Assembly: GCF_030865425.1 (NCBI RefSeq)
Contig: NZ_JAVFCB010000012.1
Coordinates: forward strand, 33,423-97,422
Length of the DNA stretch: 64,000 nucleotides
From: Microbacterium capsulatum
GTDB lineage: Bacteria > Actinomycetota > Actinomycetes > Actinomycetales > Microbacteriaceae
Reading direction: 5' to 3'
Positions 16,070 to 23,608 of this stretch are shown here, in pieces. The translations under genes and the position numbers were made by a program. Below the pieces are notes generated by a model. It saw only the letters and a program-made list of their open reading frames with translations, was not told the origin of the DNA and did not search any database. Within the stretch, counting starts at the first letter, position 1, and the number at the start of each line of letters is the position of its first letter.

Positions 16070-17416
16070 ATGGCCGAACATCTCACACCACTGCACGAGG
16101 CGATCGCGCGCCTCGACGAGGTGTGGGAGGGTGCGACGGGTGCGACCGCCCTCTCCCGGGCACAGCTGATCGCCGCGAACGACGCGATCGGCCTGCTCCG
16201 CCGCCGCGTCGAAGCGCTGCACGCCGAGGTGGCGGCCGGCATCGCGAGCGAATCCCGCCCCGAACTGGGCGCCGACTCGCTCGCCAAGCAGCAGGGCTTT
16301 CGCACTCCGGCGCAGCTCATCGCGACGACGACGGGAGGATCCGTCGGGGACGCCACGCGTCTCGTCGCAGTGGGTACCGCGACGGCGTCGCGGACGAATC
16401 TCCTCGGCGAGCCCCGTCCGCCGAAGTATCCCGCCGTCCAGCGCGCACTGACCATCGGCGACCTGAGCGCTCCGGTCGCCGCCACCCTGCTCGCGCTTCT
16501 CGAGCGCATGGCGCTGAAGATCGACCCCGACCGCATCCTGGAGGTCGAGGAGCTGCTGGTCGCCCAGTCGGCCGGGCTCTCCCTCGACGAGGTGCGCCGG
16601 CTCGTGACGCGCGCCGAGGCCTGGCTGGATCCGGACGGGACGGCGCCGCGGGAGGAGCAGCTGCGCGCCCGGCGTTCGCTGTCGATCTACGAGCGCGACG
16701 GGATGATCCACCTCGACGGCGCCTTCGACGCAGCCACCGGAGCCCCGATCGTCGCGGCCGTGAACGGCTACGTGACGGCGATGTTCGCCGCCCGGAAGAA
16801 TGCGCTCGCCCCCGATGCAGCAGATGCCGACCATCGCACCGTCGCGACGCTTCGTGCCGATGCTCTCAGCGCTCTCTGCGCGCACGCTCTCGGTTGCGAC
16901 ACTGAGGCACCGGCGCTGGCCGGCGCGACCGTGGTCGTGCGCGTCGACCTCAAGGACCTCACCGAGGGCACCGGGTATGCGAGCGTCGACGGATCCGACC
17001 TCCCGATCAGCGTCAGCAGTGCACGGCGACTGGCCGCGAGCGGCGGGACCATTCCCTGTGTGCTCGGCACCGACCGGGAGATCCTCGACTGGGGGCGCGA
17101 GCAGCGCTTCTTCACCAGAGCCCAACGCCTGGCGCTGGTCGAACGCGACGGCGGCTGCGCGATGTGCGGACTTCCCCCGAGCATGACCCGAGCGCATCAC
17201 ATCCGATGGTGGAAACGCGATGCCGGCCCGACGGATCTGGCCAACGGAATCCTGCTCTGCGAGAGCTGCCACCATCGGATCCACGACAACGACTGGGAGA
17301 TCCGCATCGAAGGCCGTGGCAGGCACAGCCGGGTGTGGTTCATCCCACCGCCCGGGGTCGATCCCGACCGCACACCGCGACTCGGCGGCAGAGCCCGCTA
17401 CGACCTCGCGGCCTGA
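16070..17416 (+). CDS. DUF222 / HNH endonuclease-signature protein (copy 2)
   Basis: A 448-residue protein of the same two-part design as the gene at 5518: helical DUF222 region, then an HNH fold with CAMCGLPPSMTRAHHIRWW and LLCESCHHRIHDNDW near residues 365-410. Sequence similarity to copy 1 is modest and the metal-binding spacings differ, so the copies are old paralogues, not a recent duplication. The shared upstream 16-mer suggests common regulation. The end is convergent with the ABC permease gene. Confidence 0.85.
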   Translation: MAEHLTPLHEAIARLDEVWEGATGATALSRAQLIAANDAIGLLRRRVEALHAEVAAGIASESRPELGADSLAKQQGFRTPAQLIATTTGGSVGDATRLVAVGTATASRTNLLGEPRPPKYPAVQRALTIGDLSAPVAATLLALLERMALKIDPDRILEVEELLVAQSAGLSLDEVRRLVTRAEAWLDPDGTAPREEQLRARRSLSIYERDGMIHLDGAFDAATGAPIVAAVNGYVTAMFAARKNALAPDAADADHRTVATLRADALSALCAHALGCDTEAPALAGATVVVRVDLKDLTEGTGYASVDGSDLPISVSSARRLAASGGTIPCVLGTDREILDWGREQRFFTRAQRLALVERDGGCAMCGLPPSMTRAHHIRWWKRDAGPTDLANGILLCESCHHRIHDNDWEIRIEGRGRHSRVWFIPPPGVDPDRTPRLGGRARYDLAA

Positions 17417-17420
17417 GACC

Positions 17421-18155
17421 TCAGGGCGTGCGGCGCCGGAGCGTCAGCGGGGCGAGGATCAGGAACGCCACCGCGAACGCGGCGATGAAGAGCACCGGGC
17501 GCCACAGGTCCCAGCCGCTCGTGCCGGAGGTGACCGCCTGGAGCGCGTCGATCGCGTGGCTCAGCGGCAGCCAGTCCGAGATCGACCGCAGCACGTCCGG
17601 CATCGTGTCGCGCGGCATGAACAGGCCGCCGAGGATGATCTGCGGGAAAACCAGCACCGGCATGAACTGCACCGCCTGGAACTCGGTCTGCGCGAACGCG
17701 CTCGCGAGCAGTCCGAGCGAGGTGCCCAGCAGAGCGTCCACGACCGCGACGAGGCCGAGCTGCCAGAGCGGTCCGTCGACCTTCAGGCCGCACACGTACA
17801 CGGCGAACGCCACCGTGATCACCGCCTGCAGCACCGCCATCAGACCGAACGCCAAGGCATAGCCGAGCACGAAGTCGGCCTTGCCGAGCGGCGTCGTCAT
17901 CAGCCGCTCCAGCGTGCCCGAGCGGCGCTCGCGAAGCGTCGTGATCGACGTCACCAGGAACATCACGATGAACGGGAACAGGGCCAGGATCGCGCCGCCG
18001 AACTTGTTGAAGACGCCGGTGGAGTCGGTGAACAGCCACGCGAACAGGCCGACCAGCAGGCTCGGCGCGACGACCATCAGCGCGATCGAGCGCGGATCGT
18101 GCCTCAGCTGGGCGAGCACCCGGCCCGTGGTCGCGAACAGCCGCCGCGGGTTCAT
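17421..18155 (-). CDS. ABC-2 type transporter permease
   Basis: A 244-residue permease with six membrane segments and the ABC-2 signature region TTLRERRSGTLERLMTTP in the first cytoplasmic loop and FMPVLVFPQIILGGLFMPRD in the fifth segment. It resembles the YadH/DrrB exporters of drugs or lipids. The ATG overlaps the TGA of the ATPase gene (ATGA), giving tight coupling. The gene ends four bases from the convergent HNH gene. Confidence 0.9.
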   Translation of the reverse strand: MNPRRLFATTGRVLAQLRHDPRSIALMVVAPSLLVGLFAWLFTDSTGVFNKFGGAILALFPFIVMFLVTSITTLRERRSGTLERLMTTPLGKADFVLGYALAFGLMAVLQAVITVAFAVYVCGLKVDGPLWQLGLVAVVDALLGTSLGLLASAFAQTEFQAVQFMPVLVFPQIILGGLFMPRDTMPDVLRSISDWLPLSHAIDALQAVTSGTSGWDLWRPVLFIAAFAVAFLILAPLTLRRRTP

Positions 18156-18913
18156 GACGCCGCCTCCGCCCGGAGAGCACGACGGGTATGGGCATGAGCC
18201 GACTCGTCGCGCGCGATGATCTCCAGGAACGCCTGCTCCGGATCCGTCTTCCCCGTGTTCGCGAGGAGCTCGGCGGGGGTCGTGTCGGCGACGATCCGCC
18301 CGTCCCGCATGAGCAGCAGACGGTCGCAGCGCAGCGCCTCGTCCATCACGTGGCTGGAGACGAGCATGGTCGTTCCGCCCTCCGCGATCCGCCGGAACAG
18401 GTCCCAGAGCTCCACGCGCAGGACCGGATCCAGGCCGACCGTCGGCTCATCGAGCACGACGAGCTCGGGGGCGCCGAGCAGCGCGACCCCGAGAGAGACC
18501 CGGTTCACCTCGCCGCCGCTGAGATCGGCGACGATCTCCCCGGCGTGCGGGGTCAGCCCCACCTGCTCGATGACGCGGTCCGCCTCGGCGCGGCCGACGC
18601 CGAGCACCGACGCGAAGTAGCGCAGGTTCTGCCGCACGGTGAGGTCGGCGTAGACCGCTGCCCCCTGCGTGCTGTACGAGACCCGGTGCCGGAGGGCGGC
18701 GGATCCGGCCGGCTCGCCCAGCACGGACACCTGCCCCGCACGCACCTTCTGCACGCCGACGATCGCGCGCATGAGCGTCGTCTTGCCGCACCCGGACGGG
18801 CCGAGCAGACCCGTCACCTCACCGCGCGGGATGGTCAGCGCCAGGCCGTCGAACACGTCGTGCCGCCCGCGCCGCACCCGCAGCCCCTCGATCGCGACCG
18901 CGTTATTCATCAT
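18152..18913 (-). CDS. ABC transporter ATP-binding protein
   Basis: A 253-residue ATPase: Walker A GPSGCGKTT, a signature motif altered to LSGGEVNRVSLGVALL, Walker B LVVLDEPTVGLD and switch His in LVSSHVMDEA. It powers the exporter formed with the downstream permease. The start is the first of two ATGs (18913); CATAAT lies seven bases upstream, so the message is leaderless and begins inside an 18-base palindrome, presumably the operator of the TetR regulator encoded just upstream. Confidence 0.92.
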   Translation of the reverse strand: MMNNAVAIEGLRVRRGRHDVFDGLALTIPRGEVTGLLGPSGCGKTTLMRAIVGVQKVRAGQVSVLGEPAGSAALRHRVSYSTQGAAVYADLTVRQNLRYFASVLGVGRAEADRVIEQVGLTPHAGEIVADLSGGEVNRVSLGVALLGAPELVVLDEPTVGLDPVLRVELWDLFRRIAEGGTTMLVSSHVMDEALRCDRLLLMRDGRIVADTTPAELLANTGKTDPEQAFLEIIARDESAHAHTRRALRAEAAS

Positions 18914-18926
18914 GTGATGAATTATG
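18905..18926 (-). promoter_or_regulatory. TetR-type operator overlapping -10 and start codon
   Basis: ATTCATCA (18905-18912), TG, TGATGAAT (18915-18922) is a perfect 8-2-8 palindrome that covers the ABC ATPase start codon. CATAAT on the minus strand (18926-18921) is the -10. Confidence 0.65.
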
Positions 18927-18970
18927 GATCCACGGGGTGCGGCGGTCAAGAGAAGCCCCGTCCCCCGTTC

Positions 18971-19051
18971 GGAAAACGGAGAGCGGATGACGTCAGGACG
19001 GCGTGTCGAGGGTGGCGGAGGGACGCCACGCCGAGGGGCTCTCCGTTTTCC
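18971..19051. repeat. 81-base nested inverted repeat
   Basis: Outer arms GGAAAACGGAGAGC (18971-18984) and its exact complement (19038-19051), with a second pair CGGCGTG (18999-19005) and CACGCCG (19027-19033) inside. It lies between the end of the TetR gene and the exporter promoter and could terminate the TetR transcript, or be a small non-autonomous repeat element. Confidence 0.65.
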
Positions 19052-19098
19052 AGCGGTGTCGGGCGCGCCGGGGCGCAGCGACCGGCAGCACCGCCGGC

Positions 19099-19686
19099 TC
19101 ACTCGAACAGGTACCGCTGCAGCGTCGGGCCGACCCGGGCCACCAGCTCGTCGATCGGGGCGTCGGCGATCGGCGGCAGCCGCACCACGTACCGAGTCAT
19201 CAGCAGGCCCGCCATCTGCGAGGCGGCGAGGGTGGCGCGCAGCGCCGCATCGGGCGTGCCGAGCGTGCCGGCGATGCGGCCGATCAGCTCCCGGGAGAGG
19301 AACCCGATGAGCGGCTGCGACATGACCTTCGACCCGACGGCGACCCGGATCACGGTGACGCCGCGGCGGCGCACCTCGGGCCGTTCGAACGCCTCGAGCA
19401 CGTACCGCACCAGGCGTTCGCCGACCTGATCGCGCGGACCCTGCAGGATCGCCGGCACGTCGATGTCCGGGCGCAGCGGGATCCCGATGACCTCGGCGAA
19501 CAGATCAGCCTTCGCGCCGAAGTAGTGGTGCACGAGCGCGGAGTCGACCCCCGCCCGCGACGCGATCGCCCGGATCGTCGCACCGTCGTAGCCGTGCTCG
19601 CCGAACTCGTGCTCGGCCGCGGCGACGATGAGGTCCCGGGATCCGGACTCCCCCTTCGGGCGCCCGCGGCGGCGTGCGGTGGTCAT
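19099..19686 (-). CDS. TetR-family transcriptional regulator
   Basis: A 195-residue repressor. N-terminal HTH: ATIRAIASRAGVDSALVHHYFGAKADLF, preceded by the very basic MTTARRRGRPKGES. The C-terminal part is of the TetR_C type found with actinobacterial ABC exporters. It lies just upstream of the ABC-2 exporter genes in the same direction; the 8-2-8 palindrome at 18905 is the obvious target. Its start is only four bases after the L-serine dehydratase stop, so some transcription may come from that operon. Confidence 0.9.
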   Translation of the reverse strand: MTTARRRGRPKGESGSRDLIVAAAEHEFGEHGYDGATIRAIASRAGVDSALVHHYFGAKADLFAEVIGIPLRPDIDVPAILQGPRDQVGERLVRYVLEAFERPEVRRRGVTVIRVAVGSKVMSQPLIGFLSRELIGRIAGTLGTPDAALRATLAASQMAGLLMTRYVVRLPPIADAPIDELVARVGPTLQRYLFE

Positions 19687-19690
19687 GGCC

Positions 19691-21208
19691 TCAGCATTCG
19701 ATGACGTTGACGGCGAGACCGCCCTCGCTCGTCTCCTTGTACTTCGTCGACATGTCCAGGCCCGTCTGCCGCATGGTCTCGACGACCGCGTCGAGGGAGA
19801 CGTAGTGCTGGCCGTCGCCGCGCAGCGCGAGCCGGGCGGCGGTCACCGCGGTCGACGCGGCGATCGCGTTGCGCTCGATGCACGGGATCTGCACGAGTCC
19901 GCCGATCGGGTCGCAGGTGAGGCCGAGGTGGTGCTCCATCGCGATCTCCGCGGCGTTCTCGATCTGCCGGTTCGTGCCGCCCATGACCGCGGTGAGGCCG
20001 CCGGCTGCCATCGCGCACGCGGATCCGACCTCGGCCTGACAGCCGCCCTCGGCGCCCGAGATCGACGCGTTCGCCTTGAACAGGGATCCGAGCGCGGTCG
20101 CGGTGAGCAGGAACCGGCGGATGCCGCGGCGACGGTTCGCCTCGGCAAGCTCTTCGGGGTCTTCGAGCGCGCCGACCGCGACGAGCGAGGCCTCCGCCCC
20201 GAATCCCAGCAGCGCGCTGCCGACGAGCTCGCCGTACGGGGTGACCGCGTTGCCGGCGCCAAGACCGGAGTCGGCGAGGAAGCGCCACCAGTACATCGCG
20301 ACGGCCGGGAGGATCCCGGCGGCGCCGTTCGTGGGCGCGGTGACGACGCGGCCGCCCGCGGCGTTCTCCTCGTTCACGGCGAGTGCGAAGGCGCCGAGCC
20401 ACTCGCCGGGGACGGCGGGGTGTCCTTCCGCCTCGACCTCGTCGAGCTGGGCGCGGATCGCGCCGGCGCGGCGCTTGACCTTGAGGATGCCGGGCAGGGT
20501 GCCCTCGGCGTTCAGACCCGCTTCGACGCAGGCGGACATCGCGTTCCAGATCGCGTCGAGCCCGGCGGCGACCTCCTCCTCGCTGCGCAGCGCGGTCTCG
20601 TTGCGGCGGGCGAGCTCGGCGATCGTGAGGCCGTTCTCGTCGCACAGCTCGAGCATCGAGGCGGCGTCCCGGTAGGCGAAGGGGAACGAGGCGGCCCCGC
20701 CCTTCGACGAGCTCAGGGACCGGTCGTTCTCCTCGCCGTCGCGGCGGATGAAGCCGCCGCCGATCGAGTAGTAGGTCTCCTGTGCGAGGTGGATCCCGTC
20801 GGCGTCGAGGGCGCGCAGGGTCATCGCGTTGGGGTGGCCGGGCAGGCGGGTGCGCGGCTCGAAGGTGATGTCGTCCTTGACGAAGACGATGTCGTGCTCG
20901 CCGTTCAGCGGGAGCGAGGATCCGTCGGTCCAGTCCGACCAGGCACGGCGCACGTCGTCCGGGTCGCAGGACTCGGGCGCGAGGCCGCGCAGGCCCGCGA
21001 CCACCGCGTCCGGCGTGCCGTGGCCGAGGCCGGTGGCGCCGAGGGATCCGTACAGCGAGCAGGTGACCCGGGCGACCCGGTCGAGCAGGCCCGCGGCGGC
21101 GATCCGGGCCGCGAAGTCGTGCCCGGCGCGCATCGGACCGACGGTATGGGAGCTCGAGGGCCCCACGCCGATGGAGAAGAGGTCGAAGGCCGAGACGTAC
21201 GCTGTCAC
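19691..21208 (-). CDS. sdaA: L-serine ammonia-lyase (iron-sulfur type)
   Basis: Deaminates L-serine to pyruvate and ammonia with a 4Fe-4S cluster. The N-terminal beta domain opens with the family hallmark SIGVGPSSSHTVGP. Cluster cysteines are Cys390 (GGCQAE), Cys432 (LTCDPIGG) and Cys443 (PCIERN). It is 505 residues, some 45 longer than the usual single-chain form; the extra sequence is mainly around residues 313-362 (NAVTPYGELVG ... EANRRRGI), just before the cluster domain. GTG 21208 overlaps the TGA of the histidine kinase gene, an unexpected translational link to a two-component system. Confidence 0.95.
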   Translation of the reverse strand: MTAYVSAFDLFSIGVGPSSSHTVGPMRAGHDFAARIAAAGLLDRVARVTCSLYGSLGATGLGHGTPDAVVAGLRGLAPESCDPDDVRRAWSDWTDGSSLPLNGEHDIVFVKDDITFEPRTRLPGHPNAMTLRALDADGIHLAQETYYSIGGGFIRRDGEENDRSLSSSKGGAASFPFAYRDAASMLELCDENGLTIAELARRNETALRSEEEVAAGLDAIWNAMSACVEAGLNAEGTLPGILKVKRRAGAIRAQLDEVEAEGHPAVPGEWLGAFALAVNEENAAGGRVVTAPTNGAAGILPAVAMYWWRFLADSGLGAGNAVTPYGELVGSALLGFGAEASLVAVGALEDPEELAEANRRRGIRRFLLTATALGSLFKANASISGAEGGCQAEVGSACAMAAGGLTAVMGGTNRQIENAAEIAMEHHLGLTCDPIGGLVQIPCIERNAIAASTAVTAARLALRGDGQHYVSLDAVVETMRQTGLDMSTKYKETSEGGLAVNVIEC

Positions 21209-22755
21209 TCGTCCAGCGTAGTCCGCGCGGAGGGGCTCCGGCTCGGCTCCGTGGAGGCGAGGGGCAGGGTCACCACGAACGTCGCACCGGCGCCGGATTC
21301 CGCGGCGATCGTGCCGCCGTGCGCCTCGACCACGGCGCGCGCGATCGCCAGGCCCAGCCCGGTGCCGCCGCCCTCGCCGCGGGAGCGCGAGGCGTCGCCG
21401 CGTGCGAACCGCTCGAAGACGGTCTCGCGCAGTCCGTCGGGCAGGCCGGGGCCGTCGTCCGCGACGACGAGGCGCGCGGATCCGGTGCCGTCCGCGGACG
21501 TCCCGTGTTCCACCTTCGCCCGCACGGTCGTGCCGGCGGGGGTGTGCAGCCGCGCGTTCGCGAGCAGGTTGTCGACGACGCGGCGGAGGTCGGCGGCGTC
21601 GCCGCGCACGAGGGCCGGATCCTCCCCGAGCTCCAGGATCCAGGCGTGGTCGGGCCCGGCGAGGCGCGCGGCGCCGACCGCCTCGGCGACGAGGAGCTGC
21701 AGATCGACGTCCTCCTGCGCCAGCTCGGGCAGCGCGTCGAGCCGGGCGAGCAGGAGCAGCTGGTCGATGAGGGCGGCCATGCGCACGCCCTCGTGGTCGA
21801 TGCGGACGGCGTTGCCGCGGATCTCCGCCGCCTCGGCGTCCGGCCGGCCGGAGAGCTGCGCGTAGGCCCGGATCGTGGCGAGCGGGGTGCGCAGCTCGTG
21901 GCTGGCGTCGGCGACGAACCGCCGCACCGTCGACTCGCTCTCCTCGCGCAGCGCGAGCGCCCGCTCGACGTGGTCGAGGAGGTCGTTGAGGGCCGTGCCG
22001 ACCTGCCCGACCTCGGCGGTGGACGCGATGTCGCGCGGATCCACCCGCTCGGCGAGCGTGACCTCGCCGCGATCCAGCGGCACGGAGGTCACCGCCGCGG
22101 CGGTGCTCGCGACCCGGCGCAGGGGTCGCAGCGCCCGCCCCATGGCCAGCGCCGCGGCGACGATCGCGAGCAGTACGCTGCCGACGCCGACCAGGACGAC
22201 CACGAGCTCGAGCTGGTCGATGATCCCCCGCACGGAGTCCATCGGGAGCCCGGTGACCACGACCGCGGGACCACCTGCGCCGGCGGGACCGATCACCCCG
22301 GAGCGCGCCGCGATCCGGTACCTCCCGAGGGATCCGCCGAGATCGACCGTGACGGGCGCGGCATCGGCGGGGACAGCGGCGAGTGCACCCTGCTGCTCCG
22401 CGGTGAGGTCGTGGCGGGTTCCGGTCGCGTCCACCCAGCCGCCGACGAGGAACGTCTCTCCCTGGAAGATGCCGGTGACGGTGCCCGGCCGCTGGCCCGG
22501 CGCGCCGACGACGGCGTCGCGGTTCGGCGGGGTGGACCCGATCACGGGGCTGGGCGCGGTCAGGATGGGCTGACGCCCGAAGGCGGTGAGCTCGACGGCG
22601 TGCCGCGCGGCGACCGTGAGCTGGCGGTCGAGCTGATCGACGAGGTAGCCGTTCAGGGAGACCAGGGCGACGGCGCCGATGACGATGCTCACCGCCGCGG
22701 CCAGGGCCGAGGCGATGAGCACGACGTGCAGGCGCAGACTCCGGGCGTGCCTCAT
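21205..22755 (-). CDS. sensor histidine kinase
   Basis: A 516-residue membrane kinase: TM1 about 9-33, periplasmic sensor about 40-183, TM2 about 184-206, HAMP about 207-265, HisKA with the phosphoryl-accepting His286 in DASHELRTP, and HATPase_c with N box NLLANARLH, GPGLPDG and GGGTGLGLAI. The start overlaps the regulator stop (ATGA). It is an OmpR/PrrB-type kinase; the signal is unknown but the operon suggests cell-envelope glycosylation. Confidence 0.93.
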   Translation of the reverse strand: MRHARSLRLHVVLIASALAAAVSIVIGAVALVSLNGYLVDQLDRQLTVAARHAVELTAFGRQPILTAPSPVIGSTPPNRDAVVGAPGQRPGTVTGIFQGETFLVGGWVDATGTRHDLTAEQQGALAAVPADAAPVTVDLGGSLGRYRIAARSGVIGPAGAGGPAVVVTGLPMDSVRGIIDQLELVVVLVGVGSVLLAIVAAALAMGRALRPLRRVASTAAAVTSVPLDRGEVTLAERVDPRDIASTAEVGQVGTALNDLLDHVERALALREESESTVRRFVADASHELRTPLATIRAYAQLSGRPDAEAAEIRGNAVRIDHEGVRMAALIDQLLLLARLDALPELAQEDVDLQLLVAEAVGAARLAGPDHAWILELGEDPALVRGDAADLRRVVDNLLANARLHTPAGTTVRAKVEHGTSADGTGSARLVVADDGPGLPDGLRETVFERFARGDASRSRGEGGGTGLGLAIARAVVEAHGGTIAAESGAGATFVVTLPLASTEPSRSPSARTTLDE

Positions 22756-23591
22756 CCACCGCCCCCGCGGGCCGCGTCGGCCAGGTCGTCGGCGGGCGCC
22801 GAGGCGGTGTCGCGATCGGGGTCGTCGACGCGCAGCGCGTAGCCGACGAGACGGATCGTCTCGAGCCGGAGGGATCCGCTCGCAGCGAGCTTGCGGCGCA
22901 GGCTCGACACGTACACCTCGACGAGGTTCGACTCGGTGCCGTAGTCGTAGCCCCAGACGGCCTCGAGGATCTGCGGGCGGCGCAGCACTCGCCCGGCGTT
23001 GTTGGCGAGCAGGAGCAGCAGCTCGAACTCGGTCGGCGTGAGATCGAGCTGCGCGCCGCCCAGCGCGGCCGTGCCGGCCGCCTTGTCCAGGACGACGTCG
23101 CCGACGCGGAGCACGGCCTCCGCGGGCTGCGCGATCGCCGCCGCGGTGCGGGCGAGCACCCGGACCCTGGCCTGCAGCTCGGCCACCGCGAACGGCTTGG
23201 TGAGGTAGTCGTCGCCGCCCGCGTGCAGGCCGGCGATCCGATCGTCGTGGCCGTCGAGGGCGGTGAGGAAGAGGACCCGGATCTCAGGCCGGATCGCCCG
23301 GATCCGGTCGAGGGTCTCGAGGCCGTCGATGTCGGGCATCATGATGTCGAGCACGACGACGTCGGGCTGGAACTCGCGGACGGCGATGAGCGCGTTGCGG
23401 CCGCGATGCTCGACCCGGACCTCCCAGCCGTCGGTGCGGAGGGATCCGCCCACCGCCTCGGCGAGCGCCTGCTCGTCGTCGACCACGAGCGCGCGGGCGG
23501 GGGTGCCGTCCGCACGGACGAGCGGGGGCAGGCCGAGCGGCCCCACGGCCGGTGCGGCCTGTTGCGCTGCCTGCGACGCGTCGTCCGTCAT
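22752..23591 (-). CDS. OmpR/PhoB-family response regulator
   Basis: A 279-residue regulator with a 30-residue unstructured leader, receiver domain (acid pair D38-D39, phosphorylation site Asp82 in LDIMMPD, Lys132 in TKPF) and a winged-helix effector domain (LTPTEFELLLLLANNAGRVLRR, VWGYDYGTESNLVEVYVSSLRRKL, TIRLVGYALR). Paired with the kinase through a 4-base overlap. The preceding glycosyltransferase gene ends 17 bases upstream, so all are one transcript. Confidence 0.93.
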   Translation of the reverse strand: MTDDASQAAQQAAPAVGPLGLPPLVRADGTPARALVVDDEQALAEAVGGSLRTDGWEVRVEHRGRNALIAVREFQPDVVVLDIMMPDIDGLETLDRIRAIRPEIRVLFLTALDGHDDRIAGLHAGGDDYLTKPFAVAELQARVRVLARTAAAIAQPAEAVLRVGDVVLDKAAGTAALGGAQLDLTPTEFELLLLLANNAGRVLRRPQILEAVWGYDYGTESNLVEVYVSSLRRKLAASGSLRLETIRLVGYALRVDDPDRDTASAPADDLADAARGGGG

Positions 23592-23608
23592 GATGGACCC
23601 CCTCGGAG

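Noticed and set aside
21209..22759. Upstream extension of sdaA to a 1022-residue protein
   Set aside because: The added part is an out-of-frame reading of the kinase gene (Arg-rich, no domains); the conserved sdaA start is GTG 21208.
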